Shown here: positions 1-8,493 of the stretch, one piece after another
Position numbering within the stretch: position 1 is the first letter of the stretch
Layout: each line of letters opens with the position of its first letter
NCBI GenBank assembly: GCA_021770615.1
Contig: JAETQR010000003.1
Span: 62,001-126,000, forward strand
DNA length: 64,000 nucleotides
Reading direction: 5' to 3'
Origin: Lachnospiraceae bacterium
GTDB taxonomy: Bacteria > Bacillota_A > Clostridia > Lachnospirales > Lachnospiraceae
Program-made: the position numbers and the translations under genes
Notes under the pieces: generated by a model
Database searches by the model: none
Told to the model about the DNA's origin: nothing
The model's input: the letters and a program-made list of their open reading frames with translations, nothing else

Positions 1-5
1 TTGTA

Positions 6-1073
6 CTAATTCGCCATAACTTCCTTCCACTTCGTATTATAAATTTCATCCACCTCTGCTCCCAGATACTGGAACGACTCACAGTTTGTCAGAGAATCAA
101 GCGGAGGAAATGCGATCGCACTATTCCGGTACTCCTCTTCTTCGATCAGCTTCCTTCCCTCTTCATTCGGGATCGAATATGTGATAAAATCAAAGTTCAT
201 TTTCGCAATTTCAGGACGGCACTGGAAATCAAGGAACTTCTCTGCATTTTCTTTATTCTTCGCCCCTTTCGGAATGACCCATGAATCAAACCACAGATTG
301 CTCCCCTCTTTCGGTACTACGTATTCCAGATCCGGATTTTCCTTCTGGCACGTAAGCGCCTCTCCGGAATAAATAACACCGATCGCCGCCTCGTTCCCGA
401 TCATCTTATCCCTGACCTCATCGACGACATACGCCTGCACCACACCGGATTTTTTCTGCTCAATCAGCTTTTGTTTGGCCTGCTCCAGCTCATTTTCATC
501 CGTGCTGTTCAGAGAATAGCCAAGATATTTTAACGTAATACCAAACGCATCCCTCACACTCTTCTGCATGAGGATATTATCCTTATATTTCTCATCCCAC
601 AAAATCCCCCAGCTGTCGACCGGTTCCTTTACGACCGTTTTATTATAAAGGATTCCCACCGTGCCCCAAAGATATGGGATACTATATTTATTTTCAGGAT
701 CAAATGCCTTACTTGCCTCCATGTACTCCGGACTGATATTTTTGATACCCGGCACATTGTCAAAATTGATCTCCTCCAAAAGCCCCTCCCCGATCATCCG
801 CTGCACCATATAATCCGACGGACAGACGAGGTCGTAGTCAGCCGCACCATTTGCAATGATCGGATACATGACTTCATTTGTCTCATATTCATCATAGATC
901 ACTTTGATCCCGGTCTCCTCCTCAAACATCTGGACAGCCTCCGGGTCAAAATACTCACCCCAGTTATAAATATAAAGTTCCCCGGCAGATGCATCGCCCC
1001 CGGAACTCCCACATGCGGTCAGGCAGCCCACCACAAGACTCATCATACAAACAATCGCAATTATCCGTTTCAT
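6..1073 (-). CDS. potD: Spermidine/putrescine-binding lipoprotein PotD
   Basis: Extracellular solute-binding lipoprotein that captures polyamines for the PotABC importer. The 355-aa product starts with a lipoprotein signal ending in a Cys near residue 17 (GCLTAC), followed by the PotD-type opening LYIYNWGEYFDPE. Later blocks such as YSIPYLWGTVGILYNK and an acidic ligand pocket are typical of PotD/PotF. I place the start at the second Met (1073), which has GGAGG five bases upstream; the longer reading frame begins inside that ribosome site. It is the last gene of a potA-potB-potC-potD operon and lies 43 bp after potC. Putrescine versus spermidine preference cannot be read from the sequence. 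Confidence 0.93.
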   Translation of the reverse strand: MKRIIAIVCMMSLVVGCLTACGSSGGDASAGELYIYNWGEYFDPEAVQMFEEETGIKVIYDEYETNEVMYPIIANGAADYDLVCPSDYMVQRMIGEGLLEEINFDNVPGIKNISPEYMEASKAFDPENKYSIPYLWGTVGILYNKTVVKEPVDSWGILWDEKYKDNILMQKSVRDAFGITLKYLGYSLNSTDENELEQAKQKLIEQKKSGVVQAYVVDEVRDKMIGNEAAIGVIYSGEALTCQKENPDLEYVVPKEGSNLWFDSWVIPKGAKNKENAEKFLDFQCRPEIAKMNFDFITYSIPNEEGRKLIEEEEYRNSAIAFPPLDSLTNCESFQYLGAEVDEIYNTKWKEVMAN

Positions 1074-1116
1074 TTTTTCCTCCATTCATATCCGTTTTTA
1101 TACAAAACACAAATCC

Positions 1117-1938
1117 TTATTTTCCCACTTTTTCTTTCACTGCAGACTGACGCCGGTCTGTCCTGCGGTTCACAAGGATGAGCATGACAAATACAACCAC
1201 AAACATGATCGTAGACAGCGCATAGATCTCCGGCTTGATCCCCTTCCTGACTTCCGCATATATCTTTGTTGAAAGCGTATCGATCCCGACGCCTTTCGTA
1301 AAATGTGTGATGACAAAATCATCCAGCGACATCGTAAAAGAAAGCAAAAAGCCAGTCAGGATCCCCGGCAGGATATCCGGGAAGATCACTTTTAAAAAGG
1401 CATACTGCTTCGACGCCCCCAGATCCAGAGCCGCCTCGTACACGCTCTTATTCATCTGTTTTAGTTTCGGCAGGACACTCAGCACCACATACGGAAGATT
1501 AAACGTAATATGTGCAAATAACACGCTGCTGAATCCCATTTTATAATTCAGGGCAATAAATAGAAGCATCAAAGAAATCCCTGTCACGATATCGGCGTTG
1601 AGCATCGGGATATTTGTAACTGTCATCAGTATCATACGCGGCAGACGCTTCATCCGGTTCATTGCAAATGCTGCAACTGTGCCAAGTATCGTCGCCGCCA
1701 GTGCCGAAACAAATGCCAGTAAGAGTGTCGTCCAGAGCGCCTCCATGATCTCACGGGAAGAAAACAGGCTCTCATACCATTTCAGGCTGAATCCGCCCCA
1801 CTTCCCCCGAAACTTCGATTCATTAAACGATAGTACCATAAGAGTCACGATCGGCCCATATAAAAATACAAAGATAAAAAACAGATAGATTTTTCCGCCA
1901 GCGCGGGCTATTTTTTTCTTTCTGCCATGTTTTACCAT
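1117..1938 (-). CDS. potC: Polyamine ABC transporter permease PotC
   Basis: Inner-membrane permease of the polyamine importer, 273 aa with about six hydrophobic segments. The cytoplasmic EAA loop that docks on PotA is visible near residue 165 (EAALDLGASKQYAF followed by ...ILPGI). The start at 1938 has GAGGGGG seven bases upstream and overlaps the end of potB by 7 bp, so the two are translationally coupled. The protein ends with a short basic tail. Confidence 0.93.
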   Translation of the reverse strand: MVKHGRKKKIARAGGKIYLFFIFVFLYGPIVTLMVLSFNESKFRGKWGGFSLKWYESLFSSREIMEALWTTLLLAFVSALAATILGTVAAFAMNRMKRLPRMILMTVTNIPMLNADIVTGISLMLLFIALNYKMGFSSVLFAHITFNLPYVVLSVLPKLKQMNKSVYEAALDLGASKQYAFLKVIFPDILPGILTGFLLSFTMSLDDFVITHFTKGVGIDTLSTKIYAEVRKGIKPEIYALSTIMFVVVFVMLILVNRRTDRRQSAVKEKVGK

Positions 1939-2759
1939 ATCGCAGCCCCCTCTCCGTCCTTGTCATAGCGGGACATGATCGCCATGCTCCCAAGCACAAG
2001 TACCATAAGAACAAGAGACAGGCCGGCTCCCTGATACCAGTTATTTGCAGTCGTAAATTCCTGTTCGATGATATTCCCGATCAGATTGATCTTTGCCCCA
2101 CCGAGAAGATTTGAAATAACAAACGTCGTCATCGCCGGCACAAACACCATCGTGATCCCGCTCACGATACCCGGAAAGATCTGAGGCAGCGTAATATGCC
2201 ACAACACCTGAAACCAGTTTGCCCCGAGATCCTTTGCCGCATCAAACGTATCCTGATCGATCTTCACAAGGGAATTATAGATCGGAAGCACCATAAACGG
2301 AAGATAATTATATACCATACCAAGAACGATCGCCCCCTCCGTATTGATGAGATTTTGTCCCGGCAGTCCCACCGCGCCTAATATCATATTTATGATCCCG
2401 GTCTTTTCTAACAACGACTGCCACGCGATCGTGCGCAACAGAAAATTCATCCACATCGGCAGGATGAAGATAAAAATAATAAAGCCATTGCTGTTTACTT
2501 TCAGATTCCGTATAACCATCGCTAACGGCAAGGCGAGCAGAAAGCAGATCACCGTACTGATGACAGAAAGCTTCACCGAAAGAAACAATGCTTTCAGATG
2601 TACGGGAGAAGATATGCTTTTAATATGCTCCAGCGTAAAGCCCCCGTCCCGGTCCGTAAAACCATAATAACCTACGATAAAAAGCGGTACGATCACAAAA
2701 ATCGCCATCCACACGATGTAAGGATAGGAGAGGCGCTTTATGTGTTTAGATCCTGTCAC
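1932..2759 (-). CDS. potB: Polyamine ABC transporter permease PotB
   Basis: Second permease of the polyamine importer, about 275 aa with six transmembrane segments and an EAA-like loop ([16 protein letters not shown]). A longer frame exists to an ATG at 2783, but the obvious ribosome site (AGAGGAGG) lies inside that extension. A GTG at 2759, nine bases after the AGGAGG, is therefore the better start; a TTG at 2765 is possible. With the GTG start the gene overlaps potA by 14 bp. Both permease genes are intact. Confidence 0.88.
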   Translation of the reverse strand: MTGSKHIKRLSYPYIVWMAIFVIVPLFIVGYYGFTDRDGGFTLEHIKSISSPVHLKALFLSVKLSVISTVICFLLALPLAMVIRNLKVNSNGFIIFIFILPMWMNFLLRTIAWQSLLEKTGIINMILGAVGLPGQNLINTEGAIVLGMVYNYLPFMVLPIYNSLVKIDQDTFDAAKDLGANWFQVLWHITLPQIFPGIVSGITMVFVPAMTTFVISNLLGGAKINLIGNIIEQEFTTANNWYQGAGLSLVLMVLVLGSMAIMSRYDKDGEGAAIW

Positions 2760-3822
2760 CTGCAAACGCCTCCTCTGCTTCATTTTCCGGCTTTTTCATG
2801 ATCTGGATATTAAAGGGATCGACCCAGAGCCCTGCTTCCTTTCCCACCTCTGCAAGACGGGTACTCTGTACCAGCCATGTATAATCCATCGCCTCGATTT
2901 CCATTTCATAATGAACCCCCTTAAACACAAGGGACTTCACATATCCCCGGATCAAGCCCTTTTCCGGCGGCACCAAAATAAGATCCTCCGGACGTATCAC
3001 CACATCCACAGGCTGGTTTTCTCCAAATCCTACATCCACGCATTCAAAATCTTTTCCCTGTATATTTACTAACTTGTCCCTGACCATCGTGGCCCGGATA
3101 ATATTACTCTCACCGATAAAGTCCGCCACAAACGCATTCTGCGGCTCATTGTAAATGTCCTCCGGGGAACCGATCTGCTGGATATATCCCTGATTCATGA
3201 CCACGATCGTATCTGACATCGTAAGCGCTTCCTCCTGATCGTGCGTCACGTACACAAACGTAATACCCAGTTCCTCCTTAAGGCGGATCAGCTCATACTG
3301 CATATCCTGACGTAATTTCAGATCAAGTGCGCCTAACGGTTCATCCAAAAGAAGGATCTTCGGTTCATTGACGATCGCTCTTGCGATCGCAATCCTCTGC
3401 TGCTGCCCGCCGCTCAGGGAATCCGGCATACGTTTTTCATACCCCTCAAGATTTACAAGCTTCAGGGCATATTTTATCTTATCCCGGATATATTCCCTGG
3501 ATTTCTTTTTTATCTTTAACCCAAACGCTATATTTTCCTCGATATTCATGTGTGAAAACAAGGCGTATTTTTGAAACACCGTATTGATCGGTCTCTTATT
3601 TGCCGGAACCCTCGCAATATCCGTTCCATTTAACAAAACCTCTCCCTCATCCGCTGTCTCAAAACCTCCCATAATACGCAACGTCGTTGTCTTGCCGCAT
3701 CCACTCGGTCCCAGCAAGGTAACAAATTCATTCTCATGAATATCAAGATCCATATTGTCAAGAACGATTTGTCCGTCAAATGATTTGGTGATGCCTTTTA
3801 GCTCAATACATTTTTCAGCCAT
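2746..3822 (-). CDS. potA: Polyamine ABC transporter ATPase PotA
   Basis: ATP-hydrolysing subunit of the polyamine importer, 358 aa. Walker [10 protein letters not shown] is near residue 38, the signature LSGGQQQR near 136, Walker B LLLDEP follows, and the switch His is in [10 protein letters not shown]. The C-terminal 110 residues form the TOBE-type regulatory domain of the CysA/PotA/MalK family. The start is supported by AGGAGG seven bases upstream. It is the first gene of the operon; a 256-bp palindromic repeat element lies between it and the divergent TetR gene. Confidence 0.94.
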   Translation of the reverse strand: MAEKCIELKGITKSFDGQIVLDNMDLDIHENEFVTLLGPSGCGKTTTLRIMGGFETADEGEVLLNGTDIARVPANKRPINTVFQKYALFSHMNIEENIAFGLKIKKKSREYIRDKIKYALKLVNLEGYEKRMPDSLSGGQQQRIAIARAIVNEPKILLLDEPLGALDLKLRQDMQYELIRLKEELGITFVYVTHDQEEALTMSDTIVVMNQGYIQQIGSPEDIYNEPQNAFVADFIGESNIIRATMVRDKLVNIQGKDFECVDVGFGENQPVDVVIRPEDLILVPPEKGLIRGYVKSLVFKGVHYEMEIEAMDYTWLVQSTRLAEVGKEAGLWVDPFNIQIMKKPENEAEEAFAGDRI

Positions 3823-3921
3823 AACAAATCCTCCTACTGTCTATTCAATTTATTAATTTATTCTAAAGTCCTGCAGATAACAGGCCATCCTGCGCTTTTT
3901 TACAGCATTTGTGACTATCTT

Positions 3922-3948
3922 ATCATAAAGTAACTGAATATGCTACAA
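3922..3948 (-). promoter_or_regulatory. Weak candidate promoter for the pot operon
   Basis: On the minus strand TTGTAG (3943-3948) and TATGAT (3922-3927) are separated by only 15 bp, about 100 bp upstream of potA. The spacing is short, so this is a suggestion only. Confidence 0.3.
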
Positions 3949-3975
3949 CTTTTTGGAATATAAATGAAGCCATTG

Positions 3976-4231
3976 CACGGAAATCGATTTGGGGTAGACG
4001 TAATTTATGGGAAACTGACAAAACTTCATACAGCAGCGGGGATATTTCCTGATCCGGACCCGCTCCCGCTTAAAATAAACATGTAGCGGTACAAAGGCTG
4101 CAAGGTGCATAGCACCTTATACGCAGCCTAAGGACCGACACGTTTATACGGTCCTCATCAGGAAATATCCCCGCTGCTGTACAGATGTCACTGTTCCCAT
4201 AAATTACGTCCGCCCCAAATCAATTTCTGCG
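3976..4231. repeat. Palindromic interspersed element, copy A (about 256 bp)
   Basis: A long imperfect inverted repeat: roughly 75 bases at the left end (from CACGGAAATCGATTTGGGG) pair with the right end (to CCCCAAATCAATTTCTGCGG), including a perfect 23-bp block around CAGCAGCGGGG. The centre holds further hairpins (GGCTGC-AAGGTGC...GCACCTT...GCAGCC and GGACCG...CGGTCC). A second copy lies at 27765-28023 in the opposite orientation, with a nearly identical core. Copy A is flanked by an 11-bp direct repeat TATAAATGAAG (3959-3969 and 4235-4245) that looks like a target-site duplication. No protein is encoded. It may be a MITE-like element or a structured RNA. Confidence 0.85.
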
Positions 4232-4249
4232 GCTTATAAATGAAGTTCA

Positions 4250-4278
4250 TTGCCTTACTGGAACATATATATTATAAT
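4250..4278 (+). promoter_or_regulatory. Promoter of the TetR gene
   Basis: TTGCCT (4250-4255) and TATAAT (4273-4278) are spaced by 17 bp, a good sigma-A-type promoter about 45 bp before the TetR start. It begins just outside the right end of the palindromic element and overlaps the flanking repeat. Confidence 0.75.
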
Positions 4279-4321
4279 AAATGTATTCTGAAAAAAATTT
4301 ACAGTGCACAGGGAGGATATT

Positions 4322-4900
4322 ATGACAAATGAAATACAGGACGAGAGATATCACATAGCCGATGAAGCCATCCAGGACGCATTTTTTTTGATATTAAAAG
4401 AAAAAAGATTAGATAAGATAACCGTATCAGATATAATAAAAAGAGCCGGCATTGTGAGAAGTACGTTTTACAACCACTACGACAATATTCCGGCTCTTTT
4501 AGATGCGATCGAAGACAAGACCATAAATGATATCTTCTCACTTATGAACACGTTTCATCCCGAGAATGACCGGGATCTATGCAGGTCCTATTATCTGACG
4601 ATCTGTAAATATACCATGACAAACCCACTATTAGCAAATCTTTTATGCAGCCCGGGGGAAGATGCTTTTTTTGAAAAAGCCGTGACCATGTTCCACCGCT
4701 ATGTAAAAGAAGTTACACAGAGCACCTCATCCTCCCATCACAATAAGGAGGAGCGATCCTACATGATCGCATGTACCATCGGCAGTACGATCGGCGTACT
4801 CCACAAATGGGTCAAGGATGATTTTCAGATCCCTCCCGAAACCATTGCAGATATTTTGACACAGGCTTTTATATCCGGCATGCTCCCTTGCATACTGTAA
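4322..4900 (+). CDS. TetR/AcrR family transcriptional regulator
   Basis: Predicted DNA-binding repressor of 192 aa. The N-terminal helix-turn-helix is clear (KITVSDIIKRAGIVRSTFYN, residues about 35-55), followed by the helix usually seen after it (HYDNIPALLDAIED). The C-terminal ligand domain resembles TetR_C regulators of Firmicutes. An in-frame GTG at 4304 is possible, but the ATG at 4322 has GGGAGG five bases upstream and is preferred. It is divergent from the pot operon and convergent with the condensation/ACP/ligase operon, so its target could be either; nothing in the sequence decides. Confidence 0.88.
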   Translation: MTNEIQDERYHIADEAIQDAFFLILKEKRLDKITVSDIIKRAGIVRSTFYNHYDNIPALLDAIEDKTINDIFSLMNTFHPENDRDLCRSYYLTICKYTMTNPLLANLLCSPGEDAFFEKAVTMFHRYVKEVTQSTSSSHHNKEERSYMIACTIGSTIGVLHKWVKDDFQIPPETIADILTQAFISGMLPCIL

Positions 4901-4902
4901 AA

Positions 4903-4926
4903 AAGCGTCGTGAGAATCCGACGCTT
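4903..4926 (-). terminator. Intrinsic terminator hairpin
   Basis: Perfect 8-bp stem AAGCGTCG...CGACGCTT. On the minus strand it is followed by a run of T (plus-strand AAAAA before it), which suits termination of the minus-strand ligase operon. It may also serve the TetR gene that stops just before it. Confidence 0.7.
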
Positions 4927-4928
4927 CC

Positions 4929-5110
4929 AAGAATCACCTACGGTGATTCTTGCTCCGCATATGGAGAACTTTCCTATCAAAGTAAAAAAGGTGCGCCTGG
5001 AAAACTTGCTCCGCATATGGAGAAGTTTTCTATCAGACTTCGGGTGTCAAAAGCCCTCTTTCATGACAGGGATTGGCAAGAATAAAGGGCTTTTGACACC
5101 CGAAGCCTGA
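4929..5110. repeat. Cluster of short hairpins and direct repeats
   Basis: Non-coding spacer made of repeats. It contains a perfect 10-bp hairpin AAGAATCACC/GGTGATTCTT (4929-4951), two direct copies of a block with CTTGCTCCGCATATGGAGAA (from 4949 and 5005), and a 20-bp perfect inverted repeat (5038-5057 with 5086-5105; key word GGTGTCAAAAGCCCT) that extends to about 25 bp with one mismatch. The word GGTGTCAAAAGCC recurs at 50130-50142. Reading frames across it are artefacts of the repeats. Confidence 0.75.
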
Positions 5111-5115
5111 TAAGA

Positions 5116-6669
5116 TCAAAGAAGCGGCTCATCGATCAGGGCTTCCTGGCGCTTGATCTTCTTTGTCGAACTTCGGATAAACGGATTTTTTCTAACAACA
5201 AGACCAGTGATCTGACGGTACGTCGGCTGGTTTTTATTGTACTGATCTAAAAACGCCTGCAATGCGGTCTGAACCGCCCCATCATCCAGCCCTTTAGCGG
5301 CAACAACTTCCTGATCCGGATAAATTCTTGCAGTCAGCCCATTGTCTTCACCTGTTACGATCACTTCGCCCACCAGCGCATCAAGGGCTAATTTATTTTC
5401 AATTTCTTCAGGGGAAATATTCTCTCCGTTTGAAAGGATGATCAGATTCTTTACACGCCCATTGATAAACAGAAAACCATCCTCATCCAGATACCCTTTG
5501 TCACCTGTATGGAGCCACCCGTCTTTCAATGTCTCCGCCGTTTCTTCCGGCATCCTGTAATACCCTTTCATAACACTGCTGCCCTTTACCAGGATCTCCC
5601 CGTTTTCAAATTTGATCTCCGCATTCAAAAGAGGTTTCCCGATCGAACCTGCCTTGTGGACACCGGGCGTATTTGAACTGATTACCGGCGAACACTCTGA
5701 CATACCATACCCCTCAAGAACCTCCACCCCATATTCATCAAACCGGTCAATGTAATATGGATCCAGATGAGCGCCTCCTGTGAATATGATCTTAAGATTG
5801 CCACCAAACACATTGTCCGCTACAGCCTTTTTCGGGATGGATGGATCTACACTGGCAAGTCTCTTATAAATGGTCTCGATCATCATCGGAACCATGAGCA
5901 TCACATCCGGCTTAAATACACCCATGTTCTTAACCATGTGCAGAAGAGAATCATTGATACATATTGTCGCACCCAGAGAAAATCCCTTGAGCCAATCCAT
6001 CACCAGACAATACGCATGATGAATCGGAAGCACACTAAGCACTGTACCCCCGGGCTCCATCGTATAATCAACCGCAAGAACATTAGATGCCAGATTATCC
6101 TGTGTCAGCATAACTCCCTTGCTCTTTCCTGTCGTCCCGGAAGTAAAAATGATCGTCGCCACATCATCGGAACCCGGCCTTCCGGAATCAGCACCGCTCT
6201 TCCCGGAAGATGCCTTAAGTTCTGCCAGCGATGCGATCTTTTCATCAGATACCTCCGCTACTTCCTCCTGCAGCAGCCATACTTTCCTGAGTTTCGGACA
6301 CCCGGCTAAAATCCCATCCAAAAGCGGCGTATGTTTGGGATTTATAAAAAGTGCTTCGGAATCCGAACGATTGATCAGGTCGATCAGATCTTCGCACGGA
6401 AGACCGGCATCGAGCGGAACAGCAACTGTATTTCCGGTAATAATACCAAGATAGCTTTCGATCCATTCTACGGAACTGGTTCCAAGAAGAGAAATATGTT
6501 TCCCCTGAAATCCTTCCGACAACAATCCCTTTCTTACCGCTGCCACATTCTCCATCAGTTCACGGTAGCTTCTTTCAAGGATCTCTTTTTTCTTCAGCCA
6601 CTTTACGGCCTTAATATCTGCAAATTTTTTTGCGCTGTCTTCTATGATATCACGGATCAGTGTTCCCAT
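5116..6669 (-). CDS. AMP-forming acyl/aminoacyl ligase (ANL family)
   Basis: Predicted to activate a carboxylic acid as its adenylate and load it on the adjacent carrier protein. The 517-aa protein has the ANL core motifs in order: the P-loop IIFTSGTTGKSKG, GYGMSECSP, GWLHTGDKGYLDEDGF, the hinge region GRVKNLIILSNGENISPE, and a C-terminal Lys in STKKIKRQEAL. A longer frame reaches 6720, but the start at 6669 has AGGAGG nine bases upstream and begins 4 bp after the ACP stop. It is the last gene of condensation-ACP-ligase. Substrate unknown; acyl chain or amino acid are both possible. Confidence 0.88.
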   Translation of the reverse strand: MGTLIRDIIEDSAKKFADIKAVKWLKKKEILERSYRELMENVAAVRKGLLSEGFQGKHISLLGTSSVEWIESYLGIITGNTVAVPLDAGLPCEDLIDLINRSDSEALFINPKHTPLLDGILAGCPKLRKVWLLQEEVAEVSDEKIASLAELKASSGKSGADSGRPGSDDVATIIFTSGTTGKSKGVMLTQDNLASNVLAVDYTMEPGGTVLSVLPIHHAYCLVMDWLKGFSLGATICINDSLLHMVKNMGVFKPDVMLMVPMMIETIYKRLASVDPSIPKKAVADNVFGGNLKIIFTGGAHLDPYYIDRFDEYGVEVLEGYGMSECSPVISSNTPGVHKAGSIGKPLLNAEIKFENGEILVKGSSVMKGYYRMPEETAETLKDGWLHTGDKGYLDEDGFLFINGRVKNLIILSNGENISPEEIENKLALDALVGEVIVTGEDNGLTARIYPDQEVVAAKGLDDGAVQTALQAFLDQYNKNQPTYRQITGLVVRKNPFIRSSTKKIKRQEALIDEPLL

Positions 6670-6673
6670 ATCT

Positions 6674-6913
6674 TTATACCTCCTGCTGTAATCTCTCCAG
6701 TAATCCAAGAGCTTCTTCAACCGTATGGATCTGCAATACGTCGTCCTCGTCCAGCTCTATGTCAAAAGTATCCTCAAGTTCTCCCAGAAAGGACATAAAG
6801 TCAAGGGAACTAAATCCCAGGTCTTCCCTGAATCTCATATCATTACTTATTTCTTCCTGCTCTACATCACAATACTGGGCTACAATTTTCTTAAACTGAA
6901 TTTCCTGTGTCAT
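6674..6913 (-). CDS. Acyl/peptidyl carrier protein
   Basis: Small acidic carrier protein of 79 aa that would hold an activated acyl group on a phosphopantetheine arm. The attachment Ser lies in the motif LGFSSLDFM near residue 36. GGAGAG stands five bases before the start. It sits between a condensation-domain gene and an AMP ligase gene in one operon, so it is likely the dedicated carrier of that pathway and not the fatty-acid synthase ACP. No phosphopantetheinyl transferase gene is in the window. Confidence 0.9.
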   Translation of the reverse strand: MTQEIQFKKIVAQYCDVEQEEISNDMRFREDLGFSSLDFMSFLGELEDTFDIELDEDDVLQIHTVEEALGLLERLQQEV

Positions 6914-6946
6914 ATCTTCTCTCCATTTCTGCTAAATAAATACTTT

Positions 6947-8332
6947 TTATACCTGTTCCATAATTTCCCCTATTGTCATATCCGGATGTGCAATCCCCTT
7001 AAACAGGATACGCATCATGTAGTAATACAAAAGTTCCATGTCATGCTCCGCTAAACGGGCTGTCTGATAATGATAGGAAAAATTCATTCCTCCGCTCTCA
7101 GTATGGGATACCGTCAAATACATTTTTTTAGTAGCTGCCCCGTTTGCAAACCATTTGGAATGCTGCGGGATATTTACAAGATATGGATTTTCCATCTTAA
7201 CCGGCATCGGCTGGTATGTGAGATAACAGCTCTCATATGTCGTATTTTCCGGCGTGTTATAACGTCTCCTCATTTCTTCTTCGATCAGCGCAGGATCATA
7301 ATTACTGTGCATATATATTTTATTCTGCACACTTTGAATCTCATAAGCGGCTGACATAAAATCCGTCTCCGGGGAGATCACTGTCCTGCATGGAAACATG
7401 ATCGTCCTGCTGCCGCCTGATCTCCACTCGTCATTGGTAGAGCGCCTGGAAATAAAATTCTGGATCGTGATATCCTCCTGACCATTATTTACTTTTGACA
7501 GATACGTCCGGATCCCCAATAACAGAAGATTTGTCATGGATAACTGATGATTCATACAAAAGGCGATCAGATTCTTTGTCGGCTCCGGCTCCAGATAATA
7601 ATCCTTCACCGCCACAAATAAATCTTTTAACTCAATATCCGCAGCCCTCAGCTTTTTATTATCATGCCGTTTTCTTGACTCCTCAAGAACAGAAGGCCCC
7701 TGAATATCCGAATACAATGGTTCCCCCAGAGCATCTAACTGGTCATCCCAAAACTTCTTATCCCTGGCAAAACGTTTCTCATTATTTGCCCTTTTGAGAT
7801 CCTTGTCCAGAACTTCCTCGAAATCTGCCAGATCTGCAGGGTATTCGGACTTAAATCTATAATGGGTATAGAGCTGCATCAGATCATTGATCATTACTAC
7901 CAGACCACATGAATCAATAAACCTGTGATCCATATGGATAAAAAAACCGTTATACCCTTCGGGAAGTTTTACCATTGATACATCACACAATGAAATGTCG
8001 TCCCCTTCAAAGGTCTCGTATGCCCACTGCTGCATCAGATCGTCCGCATCAGTCATGCTCATACCGGACAGATCCTTAAGCGGAATATCTCTGGTATCTT
8101 TTTTTACAATATACTGTTTTACCTCCCCGTTTTTGCCGGGCTTTGTAACACGCCCCCTCATACATCCATAACGCCCGAATTCTAATTGGATACACTTCTT
8201 TAAAAGTCCAAAATCCAGAGGTGATTTGAGAGATGCCACAACACTGACTCCCGATACCTGCTGTGTTTTATATTTCAGAATCCAGTTATGATGCATTTTC
8301 TGTGCTGCTGTTAAAGGATAATATTCCTGCAT
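6947..8332 (-). CDS. Stand-alone condensation-domain protein
   Basis: A 461-aa protein with the fold of NRPS condensation domains and related acyltransferases. It opens with YPLTAAQKMHHNWI, like the C1 motif, and carries DHRFIDSCG near residue 150, which matches HHxxxDG with the first His replaced by Asp but the catalytic second His and the Asp kept. The ending resembles other free-standing condensation proteins. The ribosome site GGGAGGAGG precedes the ATG. It leads the operon with the ACP and the ligase. It probably joins the ACP-bound acyl group to an amine or alcohol; the product is unknown. No transmembrane segment is seen. Confidence 0.82.
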   Translation of the reverse strand: MQEYYPLTAAQKMHHNWILKYKTQQVSGVSVVASLKSPLDFGLLKKCIQLEFGRYGCMRGRVTKPGKNGEVKQYIVKKDTRDIPLKDLSGMSMTDADDLMQQWAYETFEGDDISLCDVSMVKLPEGYNGFFIHMDHRFIDSCGLVVMINDLMQLYTHYRFKSEYPADLADFEEVLDKDLKRANNEKRFARDKKFWDDQLDALGEPLYSDIQGPSVLEESRKRHDNKKLRAADIELKDLFVAVKDYYLEPEPTKNLIAFCMNHQLSMTNLLLLGIRTYLSKVNNGQEDITIQNFISRRSTNDEWRSGGSRTIMFPCRTVISPETDFMSAAYEIQSVQNKIYMHSNYDPALIEEEMRRRYNTPENTTYESCYLTYQPMPVKMENPYLVNIPQHSKWFANGAATKKMYLTVSHTESGGMNFSYHYQTARLAEHDMELLYYYMMRILFKGIAHPDMTIGEIMEQV

Positions 8333-8387
8333 GGGTAAATCCTCCTCCCGCTCTTATTCCTTACATTGAGACATTAACATATTTTAT

Positions 8388-8419
8388 TTTATATTTCTAC
8401 CCCCCGGGGGACTTAACAA
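8388..8419 (-). promoter_or_regulatory. Possible promoter/operator region of the condensation operon
   Basis: On the minus strand TTGTTA (8414-8419) lies upstream of A/T-rich -10-like sequence (8388-8396). Between them is a perfect GC-only palindrome CCCCCGGGGG (8401-8410), which stands out in A/T-rich surroundings. The promoter boxes are weak; the palindrome is the solid observation. Confidence 0.35.
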
Positions 8420-8450
8420 ACATTTTACCCAAAATTGTCCGGGATATTAC

Positions 8451-8476
8451 AAAAACGCCGGTTATAAAAACCGGCG
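8451..8476 (-). terminator. Terminator of the xylan operon
   Basis: Stem CGCCGGT/ACCGGCG with a 7-nt loop, followed on the minus strand by TTTTT (8451-8455). It lies 18 bp beyond the stop of the alpha/beta hydrolase gene, the last gene of the uxaC-GH115-GH10-GH10 operon. Confidence 0.8.
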
Positions 8477-8493
8477 CCAACCATTCACTGTAT

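Noticed and set aside
4888..5110. Overlapping short frames in the repeat spacer after the TetR gene
   Set aside because: They are produced by the hairpins and direct repeats and differ between copies without protein-like conservation.
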